Source: G942493375 sp942493375
GTDB lineage: Bacteria; Armatimonadota; UBA5829
NCBI GenBank assembly: GCA_942493375.1
Contig: OW818698.1
Location: forward strand, 6,448,001 to 6,512,000
Reading direction: 5' to 3'
DNA length: 64,000 bases
A model generated the notes under the pieces. It was not told where the DNA came from. It searched no databases and was given only the letters and a program-made list of their open reading frames with translations. The position numbers and the translations under genes are program-made. Below are positions 35,161 through 43,764 of the stretch, in pieces; positions within the stretch are counted from its first letter, which is position 1; the number at the start of each line of letters is the position of its first letter.

Positions 35161-36084
35161 TTATTCACTTACGCTGACCTCGGCGCCGTCGGTTTTGATA
35201 ATTACATCTGATTTGCGGGTTGATTGAAGTAAGTCTGCACCGGTATTTAGTGGATCAATACGGCGGAGCAGAGAAGATGATGGCCGTCTGCGTCCATTTC
35301 CGCTGGATACAACACAGTATTCCGGTCTTACCTGGGATAATAGCTCCAGTGATGTAGAATCATACGCGCTGGAACAGACATGTAATATATTGCTGGAAAG
35401 AGAATGTCCAGCACTCACCAGAGATGCTTCTTCTGCAGGTTCAAGTCTTGAAGCAAACATAAAGCTGATGTTTCCGAATACAAGCCTGCCGACAATCTTT
35501 TGAATGCCATCAGAATCGATACGCTTCCGGATTGGTGAGAGTACCTGCATTGCAGAATTTTTAGTAAAGACTATCGAGTCGCCTTCGGAAACTCCATAAG
35601 TCTGGATGCTGCGTTCGTTGATCCGAGCTAGAGATGTTTTCCAACGATTATCACCTTTTGCTCCCTCCGGATACACTACCTGCGAGACCGAGAATGTATC
35701 TACAATGGAATCCATTGCACCGTATGCGGTTTTATCGGTATCAGTAACAACGATAGTCAGATTCTCTGCTTTTATATGGCCAAGATGTGATATGAGGTCA
35801 TCTGCACAGGTTTGCGGTCCTGGATCTATCAATACAAGCTTATGATTTGGGTATGAAATCAGGACTCCTCCCCCCAGATTGCCATTCAAGAAATTAACAA
35901 CCATCTGCGGACCGGCAGGCTTATGACGTTTTGGAGCGGAGACGAAACCAATCCAGGCACCCGCACTAAAAAGTGCGACCAGGACTACAATCAATATGAG
36001 CGGTGATACTTTTCCGCTGTTTTTTCTAATACTGTTTCGTCTAGCCATCCAGAACATGTTATTGCGTAAAGAGCAGTCGGTCAA
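35161..36084 (-). CDS. Membrane-anchored ComEC-like metallo-beta-lactamase-fold protein lacking metal ligands
   Basis: 307 residues: one membrane helix (about 27-49), then a domain collinear with the extracellular metallo-beta-lactamase domain of ComEC-type proteins (FLNGNLGGGVLISYPNHKL, LIDPGP, VVYPEGAKGDN, VLSPIRK). The positions that normally bind metal are replaced. Where HxHxDH is expected the sequence reads TDTDKT (114-119); the usual GD after a strand reads ASR; GHHGS reads CSSAYDS; and the final GHP reads RRP. A catalytic role is unlikely. The start is TTG at 36084 with GAGG seven bases upstream; ATG 36057 or 36048 are alternatives without an SD. Binding or scaffolding is inference. 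Confidence 0.7.
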   Translation of the reverse strand: MTDCSLRNNMFWMARRNSIRKNSGKVSPLILIVVLVALFSAGAWIGFVSAPKRHKPAGPQMVVNFLNGNLGGGVLISYPNHKLVLIDPGPQTCADDLISHLGHIKAENLTIVVTDTDKTAYGAMDSIVDTFSVSQVVYPEGAKGDNRWKTSLARINERSIQTYGVSEGDSIVFTKNSAMQVLSPIRKRIDSDGIQKIVGRLVFGNISFMFASRLEPAEEASLVSAGHSLSSNILHVCSSAYDSTSLELLSQVRPEYCVVSSGNGRRRPSSSLLRRIDPLNTGADLLQSTRKSDVIIKTDGAEVSVSE

Positions 36085-36122
36085 ATCCTGACCTCAGGAT
36101 GAATGCATCAAGTTTAATTATC

Positions 36123-36152
36123 CGCAGATTTCGCAGATTTTCGCAGATTTTC
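36123..36152. repeat. Short tandem repeat CGCAGATTT(T)
   Basis: Three consecutive units, CGCAGATTT, CGCAGATTTT, CGCAGATTTT, then CGGG, in the 253-base gap between the ComEC-like gene and acpS. No gene is visible in that gap. Its role is unknown. Confidence 0.7.
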
Positions 36153-36337
36153 GGGAAAAGAGATGCGTTCATAATGTTTGTTGCCTGATAACATTTTAGA
36201 TATGTCTCAAGCATAGTCGTAAAGAATCAAGATATTGGGATTGATGATATCACTCATTCGGTTGTACACGGATGCAGGAGTTTGGGATGCTGTTGTTGTA
36301 TATATCGACGAAGGGTTAATGAGGCGAGATATATATT

Positions 36338-36700
36338 ATGAGTTTGGCTGGATTGGGTTGCGATGTTATTGAGATTGAAAGGGTGAAGAATTCATATGAG
36401 TCTTCTCCCAGATTTGCTGCAAGGATATTCACTTCAGTGGAGTTGGAATACTGCTGCTCTCATAGAGCCAAATTTCAACATCTGGCAGGCAGATTCGCAG
36501 CCAAAGAGGCAATCGGTAAAGCCATAGGATGTCCGCTGAGTTGGTTGGAAGTTGAGATAATTAACAATGAACTGGGTAAACCCAGTGTGGTGTTATATGG
36601 CAATGCAAAAGAAATTGCCGGGCACTATAAAATATCCATCAGCATTTCGCATTCTCAGGACTATGCAATGGCGATTGCTGTTATGGAGGAATTAATATGA
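36338..36700 (+). CDS. acpS: Holo-[acyl-carrier-protein] synthase
   Basis: 120 residues. It transfers 4'-phosphopantetheine from CoA to acyl carrier protein. The metal-binding acidic residues are Asp9 in GLGCDVIEIERV and Glu57 in RFAAKEAIGKA; IFTSVELEYC and ISISISHSQDYAMAIA complete the family pattern. The length is standard. The gene overlaps nnr as ATGA, a common AcpS-Nnr arrangement. Confidence 0.95.
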   Translation: MSLAGLGCDVIEIERVKNSYESSPRFAARIFTSVELEYCCSHRAKFQHLAGRFAAKEAIGKAIGCPLSWLEVEIINNELGKPSVVLYGNAKEIAGHYKISISISHSQDYAMAIAVMEELI

Positions 36701-38250
36701 AGCTATTAACCGCACAGCAGATGAGAGAACTGGACAGACTCACTATTGAGGAATATGGTATCCCTGGAATAGTGCTGATGGAGAATGCCGGTATCGCATC
36801 ATTTGAAGCAGCGATGGAGATGCTTGAAGATATAGATGATCCAATTATCCTGGTCCTTTGTGGACCGGGCAATAATGGGGGAGATGGCTATGTTGTTGCC
36901 AGACACCTCTATAACTCCGGCGCAAGTGTTCACATAGCTCACATAGGTGATCTGGACTCAGTTAAGGGAGATGCCAGGACTAATATGCTTATTGCTTCGA
37001 AAATGGGCATAGCAATACACGAGAAGCCATCTGAAGAACATTTGTGGACGATGATAAACGATTCTGATCTGGTTGTGGATGCTCTGCTGGGCACTGGGAC
37101 CAGTGGACCTGCAAGGTCTGAGATATCGGATGTCATATCGATGGTGAATTCATCCTGCATACCGGTGCTTGCTCTCGATATCCCTTCAGGTATCGATGTT
37201 GACCGCGGGCAGTTGCCAGGGGAAAGCATTCTTGCTGATGTTACTATTACTTTTGGCTTGCCCAAAGTAGGCATGGTTACTTACCCGGCTGCACACAGAG
37301 TTGGCAAGTTGATAGTCGCAGAAATAAGCATTCCTTCCAGTGCTGTGGATAAAAGTAATTGCGCGGCACATCTGATTACTCAGGATCGAGCTGCGATTGG
37401 CATACCGGATCGCAGTGCTGATTCCCATAAGGGCACGTTTGGACATCTGGCTGTTGCTGCTGGTTCGATTGGAATGTCCGGCGCGGTAACTCTCAGTGCG
37501 TTCGGTGGCCTTCGGATTGGAACTGGTCTGGTTACCATGCTTGTTCCTGAGTCAATCAATCCTATTGTGGAAATCAAAGTTACTGAGGCTATGTCCATTC
37601 CCATTGCTGAAGGAAGCAAAGGCAAGTTTGGATTGAAGTCCAGGGATAAAGTTCTGCAGGAAATCGGCAAACGTGATGCATTAGTGCTTGGGCCTGGTAT
37701 CGGACGTGATGATGACACTGTGCTTTTTGTTCGAGAACTTTTGGAATCTGTGGAATGTCCTGTTGTGTTGGATGCTGATGCTTTATATGCAGTCTCCAAA
37801 GATTTATCTTTATTGAAGAAAGCAAAAAACGATATTGTATTGACCCCTCATCCAGGGGAGATGGCTATGTTGTTGGGAACAGCAACAAGCGAAGTCCAGT
37901 CCAACCGTTTAGAGGTAGCCATAAAGTTTGCATTAGATTATGGTGTAACCCTTGTTCTAAAAGGGGCCGGGACTGTAGTTGCTTCACCGAATGGAACAGC
38001 TTATATCAATCCTACTGGCTGCAGTGGCATGGCCAGTGGAGGAGTTGGTGATGTTTTGTCCGGGATGATAGGCGGGCTACTTGCTCAGGATGTTGGAGTA
38101 GATCTGGCAGCAGTGACAGGTGTTTATCTGCACGGTCTGGCTGGTGAACTGGCGAGTGATAAACTTGGCGAAGCAGCAATGCTGGCATCGGATTTAGTAG
38201 ACCATATTGGCGAGTCAATTCAGATTACAACGGGAGAAATTGACAACTAA
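36697..38250 (+). CDS. nnr: Bifunctional NAD(P)H-hydrate epimerase / ADP-dependent dehydratase
   Basis: 517 residues; repairs damaged NAD(P)H (NADHX/NADPHX). The N-terminal epimerase half (about 1-215, YjeF-N type) has VLCGPGNNGGDGYVVARHLY and ALDIPSGIDVDRG. The C-terminal dehydratase half (about 230-510) has LVLGPGIGRDDD, LDADALYAVSK, LTPHPGEMAMLL and the catalytic-loop GMASGGVGDVLSGMIGGLL. The start ATG overlaps the acpS stop; the stop codon lies within the left arm of an AT-rich inverted repeat (38240-38312). Confidence 0.95.
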   Translation: MKLLTAQQMRELDRLTIEEYGIPGIVLMENAGIASFEAAMEMLEDIDDPIILVLCGPGNNGGDGYVVARHLYNSGASVHIAHIGDLDSVKGDARTNMLIASKMGIAIHEKPSEEHLWTMINDSDLVVDALLGTGTSGPARSEISDVISMVNSSCIPVLALDIPSGIDVDRGQLPGESILADVTITFGLPKVGMVTYPAAHRVGKLIVAEISIPSSAVDKSNCAAHLITQDRAAIGIPDRSADSHKGTFGHLAVAAGSIGMSGAVTLSAFGGLRIGTGLVTMLVPESINPIVEIKVTEAMSIPIAEGSKGKFGLKSRDKVLQEIGKRDALVLGPGIGRDDDTVLFVRELLESVECPVVLDADALYAVSKDLSLLKKAKNDIVLTPHPGEMAMLLGTATSEVQSNRLEVAIKFALDYGVTLVLKGAGTVVASPNGTAYINPTGCSGMASGGVGDVLSGMIGGLLAQDVGVDLAAVTGVYLHGLAGELASDKLGEAAMLASDLVDHIGESIQITTGEIDN

Positions 38251-38312
38251 TAATGCACAATTGACTGAATAATCGAGTCTTTTATTTTCAATTATCCATT
38301 ATCAATTGTCAA
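38240..38312. repeat. AT-rich imperfect inverted repeat overlapping the nnr stop
   Basis: TTGACAACTAATAATG (38240-38255) pairs with CATTATCAATTGTCAA (38297-38312) at 14 of 16 positions. The right half also contains a nested CAATTATC/TCAATTGTCAATTATC repetition. It may act as a terminator, but its composition suggests a repeated intergenic element. Confidence 0.5.
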
Positions 38313-38331
38313 TTATCTACGAGGAGGAATT

Positions 38332-39618
38332 ATGAGAGTTCGTGTTTTTGCGGTTTTATTAGTTGCTATATGTGTGATGAGTCTGGCTGTTATCGCTCAG
38401 GCAGCTGGAGTTTCTCTCGGAGTTGAGAGTAAAGGGACTTATATCTGCTGGTTCACATATCCGGGAACGGGAGGAACGCAGCAGGTTACAGAACCTGTTA
38501 GAGTACAGGGTGACAAGGCAAATCTGAGCATAGTAGATATTCCGGGCAGCGACCTCAAACCAGTCACGCTATGTGTAATGGACCGCAAGACCGGGAACGT
38601 CGCCGTTATACCCCTCAAAGGTAAGGATTCCATCCAGGTAAAAGATAGCAACTTTGAGTATGTTGGAAATGTCGCATTACGCGTTGTTGCTGAGGACGGT
38701 TCACCTGTCGAAAGTGCCATCATAAAAGTTACTGATGGAGTAGGGGATGAGCATGTTGTAGCACTTACCCCTGCAGATGAAGGTATGATCCACCTGAGAA
38801 ATGTTGCTGCTGGCCAGATCAATGTCAAAGTTCAAACAGATGGATTGAAAAAGACCATTGACTCGGATGTGGAATTGCCTCTAGAAAGGGATACTCCAGC
38901 GTTTCAAACCGATATTCGAGTGTCAGGTGATGTTAACACAGTCTCTGCAACAACTGAGCCATCTGAATCATCCGAAAAGCCGGGGAAGCATTCCGAGAAG
39001 TCTGAGTCTGGCAAGAAAAAGGAATCCTCCGGTGGAGGATCACTTCTCAGTTCACTTGTTGGGGTGATTCTACTTGCTCTGATTATAGCAACAGTTTGGA
39101 CAATATTAAAATCCAAGGGAATAACAGCAAAAGATACTCTCCAGAAGCTTGGCGTTCAGGTTAATGAAGATGGTCAGGAGCCTGCGATACCTGGACAGCC
39201 TCAATCTCCCATACCTGCTGTTGATTCCAACAAGTGCCCTTTCTGCGGACAGGATAAGGATGCAGCAGGGAATTGTGCATGTAGTCTCACCGGTGCTCCG
39301 GCAGCTTCAGTATCCTCTGCAAGCGCGGTTTTTGCTCCTAGACTGATTGGCAGCCAGGGTGTATATGCAATGCGGATCTTTGAGTTGAAAGTCACGAATA
39401 TTGTGGGTAGAGAGCCGTCGTGTGATGTAGCTCTACCTGAGGATACTACAGTCTCCCGCAGGCATGCAGTGATAACTGTGTCCGGAAGTGAATGCAGCAT
39501 CAAAGATGAAGGCAGCTCCAATGGTACATATATCAATGGCGCTAAGGTTACCGAGCAGACACTAAAGCCCGGAGACGAACTGAGAATAGGCGATAGCAAG
39601 TTCAGATATGAGGCATAG
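38332..39618 (+). CDS. Type I membrane protein with exported N-domain and cytoplasmic FHA domain
   Basis: 428 residues. Signal peptide (about 1-25), an exported beta-rich region (27-200, with carboxypeptidase-regulatory-like VVAEDGSPVESAIIKV), a low-complexity Ser/Glu/Lys linker (205-235), and a membrane helix (239-260). A linker follows with a possible zinc site, Cys302, Cys305, Cys315 and Cys317 (CPFCGQDKDAAGNCAC). A canonical FHA domain (about 345-428) has GRE at 360, SRRH at 375-378 and NGT at 397-399, the phosphothreonine-binding signature. This suggests signalling through a Ser/Thr kinase partner not present in the window. ATG at 38332, SD GGAGGA. Confidence 0.85.
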   Translation: MRVRVFAVLLVAICVMSLAVIAQAAGVSLGVESKGTYICWFTYPGTGGTQQVTEPVRVQGDKANLSIVDIPGSDLKPVTLCVMDRKTGNVAVIPLKGKDSIQVKDSNFEYVGNVALRVVAEDGSPVESAIIKVTDGVGDEHVVALTPADEGMIHLRNVAAGQINVKVQTDGLKKTIDSDVELPLERDTPAFQTDIRVSGDVNTVSATTEPSESSEKPGKHSEKSESGKKKESSGGGSLLSSLVGVILLALIIATVWTILKSKGITAKDTLQKLGVQVNEDGQEPAIPGQPQSPIPAVDSNKCPFCGQDKDAAGNCACSLTGAPAASVSSASAVFAPRLIGSQGVYAMRIFELKVTNIVGREPSCDVALPEDTTVSRRHAVITVSGSECSIKDEGSSNGTYINGAKVTEQTLKPGDELRIGDSKFRYEA

Positions 39619-39682
39619 AAACGCTTTTTGAACAATTGCACGTTTCTACAGATTCTAATAAGCAAAAGGAAAGAGAGAACAG

Positions 39683-40966
39683 ATGGATTTAATTAAAGTT
39701 GTTATGTTTCTTGCACTGATATCGATTGTTTTGATCGGTGCTGCTCCTGCGAATGCCTGGAAGCAGGATAAGTTTATGATTACAGTATGGTGCGCACCGC
39801 CTGCTGAAGATGGACCACTGTCTGCATTTGCAGAAGAGGGCTATACCCTGACATGGGCTACTACGGACAAACTGGATAATGTTCAGAAGCATGGGTTGAA
39901 AGCATTAGTGAATGATGGTCTGTTGGTGCCGGCTACTTTGGACAATCCTGAGCAGAGAGCAAAACTCGATGCAATGATCGAGGTTGCTAAAAAGCATCCG
40001 GCGACTGAAGGATACTATCTTACAGATGAGCCTGGGACTTCGGCTTTTGCGGGCTGGGGTAAACTGGTTGCATACCTACGTGAGCGTGATCCTAAGCACC
40101 TGGCTTTTATCAATCTTTATCCAACTTATGCTTCAAATGAACAGCTCAATGTGTCTGCAGAAGAGATCAGGAAGAAATCGAACAGTGGTGATGAGATCTT
40201 TGTGGCACTTGCCGGTAATGCAGGTACCCAGGCAGTTGCAGCCGCATATAAGGAGTATTTGAGACAGTTTATAAAGGTTGTTAAGCCTGAGTTAATCAGT
40301 TACGATCACTACCATTTCTTCAAGAAATTTGATGGTGAACAATACTTCCTTAACCTCGAGTTAATCCGTGAGTCGGCTCTGGAAGCAAAAAAACCTTTCT
40401 TGAATATCATTCAGGCTGATACCATTGTCGCTGACTGGCGTCTGGTTAACAAGGACGAATTGCGGTTCCTTGTATATACAACACTGGCATATGGTGGACG
40501 AGGGATTTCATACTTCACGTATTGGGGACCAACGGAATACCATGGTCTGTATGAGAACGGAGTGCGGATGCCGCTTGCTCTGGATGCTGCTCAGCTCAAC
40601 AAAGAGATGAACGTTCTGGGCCCTGTGTTGATGAAGCTCAAGAATGTTGGTATCTATCACACAGCCAAACTCCCATTTGGTGCGCGACCAATTCCTGCTG
40701 ATTGTCCTGTGCAGGTAGTTGGCAAACCCGAATGCGTGCTTGGTCTATTCAAGACAAATGCAGATGCGGATACTTTTATGATTGTAAACCGCGATTATAA
40801 GAAGGCCTCTGAAGTCCAGTTGACACTTGCAACTGATGTTGTAAGGCTGCAGGAGTTTGACAGGCAGACTGGTAAATGGAAAGCTTACTGCACAGTGAAG
40901 TCCGGAAAACCGGTTACGGTTGCTCTGGATGCTGCAGATGGCAGACTGTTCAGAATGCGGCACTAG
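39683..40966 (+). CDS. Secreted TIM-barrel glycosidase-like protein, family member 3
   Basis: 427 residues, the third member of the family at 18632 and 19955. Signal peptide (about 1-25, ending APANA), WCAPPAEDG near the mature N-terminus, YYLTDEPGTS, VAYLRERDPKHLAFINLYPTYASNEQL, EYLRQFIKVVKPELISYDHYHF, LVYTTLAYGGRGISYFTYW and a C-terminal beta domain (FDRQTGKW). It differs by an insertion of about 25 residues after NEQL (about 162-186). It lies between the FHA gene and an SGNH hydrolase, both on the same strand, and ends in a terminator. Activity unknown. Confidence 0.8.
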   Translation: MDLIKVVMFLALISIVLIGAAPANAWKQDKFMITVWCAPPAEDGPLSAFAEEGYTLTWATTDKLDNVQKHGLKALVNDGLLVPATLDNPEQRAKLDAMIEVAKKHPATEGYYLTDEPGTSAFAGWGKLVAYLRERDPKHLAFINLYPTYASNEQLNVSAEEIRKKSNSGDEIFVALAGNAGTQAVAAAYKEYLRQFIKVVKPELISYDHYHFFKKFDGEQYFLNLELIRESALEAKKPFLNIIQADTIVADWRLVNKDELRFLVYTTLAYGGRGISYFTYWGPTEYHGLYENGVRMPLALDAAQLNKEMNVLGPVLMKLKNVGIYHTAKLPFGARPIPADCPVQVVGKPECVLGLFKTNADADTFMIVNRDYKKASEVQLTLATDVVRLQEFDRQTGKWKAYCTVKSGKPVTVALDAADGRLFRMRH

Positions 40967-40995
40967 ATGTCGGCTGGAAGTAAATAGGTGATAGT

Positions 40996-41041
40996 AGAAG
41001 CGCAGTAGTTAACATATGGTGATTAACACTGCGCTTCTTTG
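40996..41041 (+). terminator. Intrinsic terminator after TIM-barrel member 3
   Basis: AGAAGCGCAGT (40996-41006) pairs perfectly with ACTGCGCTTCT (41028-41038), with an inner GTTAA/TTAAC stem, followed by a short T-rich tail. Confidence 0.8.
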
Positions 41042-41078
41042 TATTTGTATATCATTCCAATTGTAGAGGAGAACTGTC

Positions 41079-42251
41079 TTGGAACATCTTCTTTTGAAAG
41101 TCACTATCCTGTTGTGTGGGTTGGCTTGTCTGGTGATATCGAGTCCAGCTGTTGCTGAGGAGGTTACTAATCCTTGCCGTTTGGTATTGCCGTCGGTGCT
41201 TCCTGCTGTTGTTGGGCATGAGGTTAATATCTATTTTGACAATGTGCTACTTGTCCCAGACCGGCGCCAGTTGCTATTCGATGTTGAGTGTGCCAGGGGA
41301 ATACAGCAGGACGAGAGATGGACATATGTTCCAACGGCATCTGAGATTGGTGACATTGGACTAACAATTGATGTTCGGGACGCGAGCAACAAGGTTATTG
41401 CTTCAGCCAAAACTATAGTCCATATCGTTCCAGCTGATGCTGGGGCGGGCAAGGAAACATCCCTATTAATGATAGGTGATAGTCTTACCCATCATTCTGT
41501 ATATCCCGAAGAGATGCTTAATTTGTGCAAGCAACCTGGTAATCCCACACTCAAGCTTTATGGTACACACCATGTTGAGGGAACTTCACCTGAAAACAGG
41601 CATGAGGGTTATGGCGGATGGACATTTGAGAAATTCGTTACGTTCTATTCGGAGAACCGGACTTCGGATGATCTGGGCACTCGGAGTAGTCCATTCGTAT
41701 ATTTAGAGGACGGCAAAGCGACGCTGGATTTCAAACGATATGTCCAGGAAAACTGCGGTGGAAAGTCTCCGGACTTTGTGACTATCGAACTTGGTTGCAA
41801 TGATATCTTTGGGTCAAATGAGGCTGATCAGCAGTCTACAATAGACAGGGCGTTGGGGTTTGCTGATAAGCTGTTGAAAGCAATACTTGATGCAGGTGCA
41901 AACACAAAGGTTGGCTTTGTAATGCTACCACCTCCGGCAGCATCGCAGGATGCTTTCGGGAACAATTATGGATGCGGTCAGACCCGCTGGCAATACAGAC
42001 GCAACCAGCATAGATTTACAGAGCAGATGATATCGAAATATGGGAACCGTGAGAATGATCGTATCTACCTGATCCCGGATTATGTGAATGTGGACACAGA
42101 GCACGGATTCCCGGTTGAGGTTGTTCCTGCCAACTCGCGCACAGCGGAGAAGATAACCCGCATGGTGAATGCCGTCCATCCCTCAGAATCCGGCTATAAA
42201 CAAATGGCAGATTCGATATATGCGTGGATGAAAGGGAGGCTGGTTAAATAA
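41079..42251 (+). CDS. Secreted SGNH/GDSL-type hydrolase
   Basis: 390 residues with a signal peptide (about 1-27, ending SPAVAEE), an N-terminal beta-sandwich-like region (28-125), then an SGNH esterase domain: block I MIGDSLTHHS with Ser135, an ELGCNDIFGSN block III, and a C-terminal NAVHPSESGY with His367. The position three before the His is Asn364 rather than the usual Asp. The family includes carbohydrate acetyl- and acyl-esterases. The start is TTG at 41079, with GAGGAG at 41066-41071 seven bases upstream. Strong terminators flank it, so it is probably monocistronic. Confidence 0.85.
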   Translation: MEHLLLKVTILLCGLACLVISSPAVAEEVTNPCRLVLPSVLPAVVGHEVNIYFDNVLLVPDRRQLLFDVECARGIQQDERWTYVPTASEIGDIGLTIDVRDASNKVIASAKTIVHIVPADAGAGKETSLLMIGDSLTHHSVYPEEMLNLCKQPGNPTLKLYGTHHVEGTSPENRHEGYGGWTFEKFVTFYSENRTSDDLGTRSSPFVYLEDGKATLDFKRYVQENCGGKSPDFVTIELGCNDIFGSNEADQQSTIDRALGFADKLLKAILDAGANTKVGFVMLPPPAASQDAFGNNYGCGQTRWQYRRNQHRFTEQMISKYGNRENDRIYLIPDYVNVDTEHGFPVEVVPANSRTAEKITRMVNAVHPSESGYKQMADSIYAWMKGRLVK

Positions 42252-42275
42252 CCGATGTGTGCCATGTGAACGAGT

Positions 42276-42315
42276 CAATACGCCGGCAATAGTTACTTGT
42301 CGGCGTATTGTTGTC
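42276..42315. terminator. Intrinsic terminator after the SGNH hydrolase
   Basis: CAATACGCCG (42276-42285) pairs perfectly with CGGCGTATTG (42301-42310), with inner GCAA/TTGT pairing and TTGTC following. The hairpin lies between convergent genes, so it may also serve the minus strand. Confidence 0.75.
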
Positions 42316-42325
42316 ATGTATGGAA

Positions 42326-42985
42326 TTAGGTTCCGTTGTTGAGATTCACCATAGGTGCTTTCTTTTGGGCTTTGTAATTCGGCAAAAGCATTAGATCCTG
42401 TATTGACATTTTTACCTTTTTGTATCCTTTTGGGATATTGAAGAGAGCATCTGGTTGCTTGCCTGGTTTAATGTTACTGAGTTGATTGATTCCGTCGAAG
42501 TGTTTTTGTGAACCCGTAGTGAAATAAAATCTCATTTCGCGTTTCAGTTCAGTCTGCAGTTTTGGTGAGTAATATACTGTCCCAGACATTTTGAGTTGAG
42601 TGTTTTGATATGTATATTTATCACACAGATATGTGGCAACTTTTGAGATACCGTCTCTTTTGACATTACCCATATCTTTCAATTTATCCAATGCAGAACG
42701 GCAATTAGTTGGAGACTCAACGTACGCTTTCGCCGCTGGCCTAAGGAACCATGTTTTGCCTTTATCAAGACGTATAATTGTTGTTAACCCATTTGGATTT
42801 TGGGGGTCATCGCGTCTCATTTTTCCTTTTACATAAGTCTTCCATATATGGGGTTTGCCAGTGCCTATGCTCTGTTTGTAATCCGCAGAAAATTCGGCCG
42901 CCGGGATTGAGATAGAGAATGTGACAGTTATTAATACTGAAAGGACAAATGCTTTTATCCACAATTTTTTGATTTCACATTTCAT
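42326..42985 (-). CDS. Secreted DUF4412-type protein, paralogue A
   Basis: 219 residues: signal peptide (about 1-28, ending IPAAEF), then AEFSADYKQS, KTYVKGKMRRDD, IIRLDKGKTWFLRPAAKAYVE, ATYLCDKYTYQN, GTVYYSPKLQTELK and NIPKGYKKVKM. This is the DUF4412 pattern, a fold related to lipoprotein-sorting factors LolA/LolB that binds hydrophobic ligands; the role here is unknown. Two further paralogues lie upstream on the same strand. The ATG at 42985 has GGAGAA upstream. Unlike its paralogues it lacks the Gly/Met/Pro-rich C-terminus. Confidence 0.75.
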   Translation of the reverse strand: MKCEIKKLWIKAFVLSVLITVTFSISIPAAEFSADYKQSIGTGKPHIWKTYVKGKMRRDDPQNPNGLTTIIRLDKGKTWFLRPAAKAYVESPTNCRSALDKLKDMGNVKRDGISKVATYLCDKYTYQNTQLKMSGTVYYSPKLQTELKREMRFYFTTGSQKHFDGINQLSNIKPGKQPDALFNIPKGYKKVKMSIQDLMLLPNYKAQKKAPMVNLNNGT

Positions 42986-43042
42986 GAGATTTCTCCATTT
43001 AGAATATACTGCACTTCAAATCCCGATAGATAGAACAGTTGC

Positions 43043-43711
43043 CTACTTTGGTAAATGCTGCTTGCTGCCATCTGCACCTGGGAACTTAGGCATTCCTTTG
43101 CCACCCATACCTGGCATTTTGAATGGTTTCAGCTTTACTTTTTTGTAGCCTTTTGGGATATTGAAGAGAGATTCAGCTTGCTTGCCTTCTTTTATATTAC
43201 TGAGTTCAAATGTGGTGTTCATGCCAAACATCTGTGTGTCTGCTTTTAGTTGGTAATTCAATTTTGGTGAAATATATACTGCCCCGGAGATATTAATCTT
43301 TTTGTCATTATACGTGTATTTATCGCACAGATATCCAGCTACCTTAGCAGTTCCTGCTTTTTTGAAATTGGTTATATGCTTCATTTTATCGGGTAAAGAC
43401 TTTCTAGATTCCGCTGGCTGTACTTGCATTTCAATGTAGGTTTTCTGCGCAGGATTTAAAATCCATGTCACACCTTTATCAGGTCTGATGATCGATATTT
43501 GTTTGATTGGACTGGCAGTTTCATTACGTTCTATTTGCCCTTTTATAAAGATTTTCCCCACAGTAGTCACTGAGCTTCCATTGTATCCCGGCATGCTTTG
43601 CTTAGAGTTTGCAGAGAACTCCCCTGCCTGTGTTGCACCGGTTACTGAAAGTGCTGATACTACTGAAAGGATAAATGCAAATACATAGGTTCTGTCAAAC
43701 CTGTTATACAT
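43043..43711 (-). CDS. Secreted DUF4412-type protein, paralogue B
   Basis: 222 residues with a signal peptide (about 1-30), AGEFSANSKQS, IRPDKGVTWILNPAQKTYIEM, AGYLCDKYTYNDKKINISGAV, FELSNIKEGKQAESLFNIPK and a C-terminus rich in Gly/Met/Pro (PFKMPGMGGKGMPKFPG). This tail is shared with paralogue C but not A. The ATG at 43711 has AGGAGA upstream. Function not known; probably an envelope protein like its relatives. Confidence 0.75.
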   Translation of the reverse strand: MYNRFDRTYVFAFILSVVSALSVTGATQAGEFSANSKQSMPGYNGSSVTTVGKIFIKGQIERNETASPIKQISIIRPDKGVTWILNPAQKTYIEMQVQPAESRKSLPDKMKHITNFKKAGTAKVAGYLCDKYTYNDKKINISGAVYISPKLNYQLKADTQMFGMNTTFELSNIKEGKQAESLFNIPKGYKKVKLKPFKMPGMGGKGMPKFPGADGSKQHLPK

Positions 43712-43764
43712 ATTCTTTCTCCTGGTTATCTAGGTGTTTCACTTTGAGAATGCATTCAACTTTT

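Noticed and set aside
39683..40966. Member of GH42 or another named family
   Set aside because: The acid/base and nucleophile motifs of GH42 are not matched, and only the DEP and YDHYHF motifs are shared with the other two local members, so no named family is assigned.
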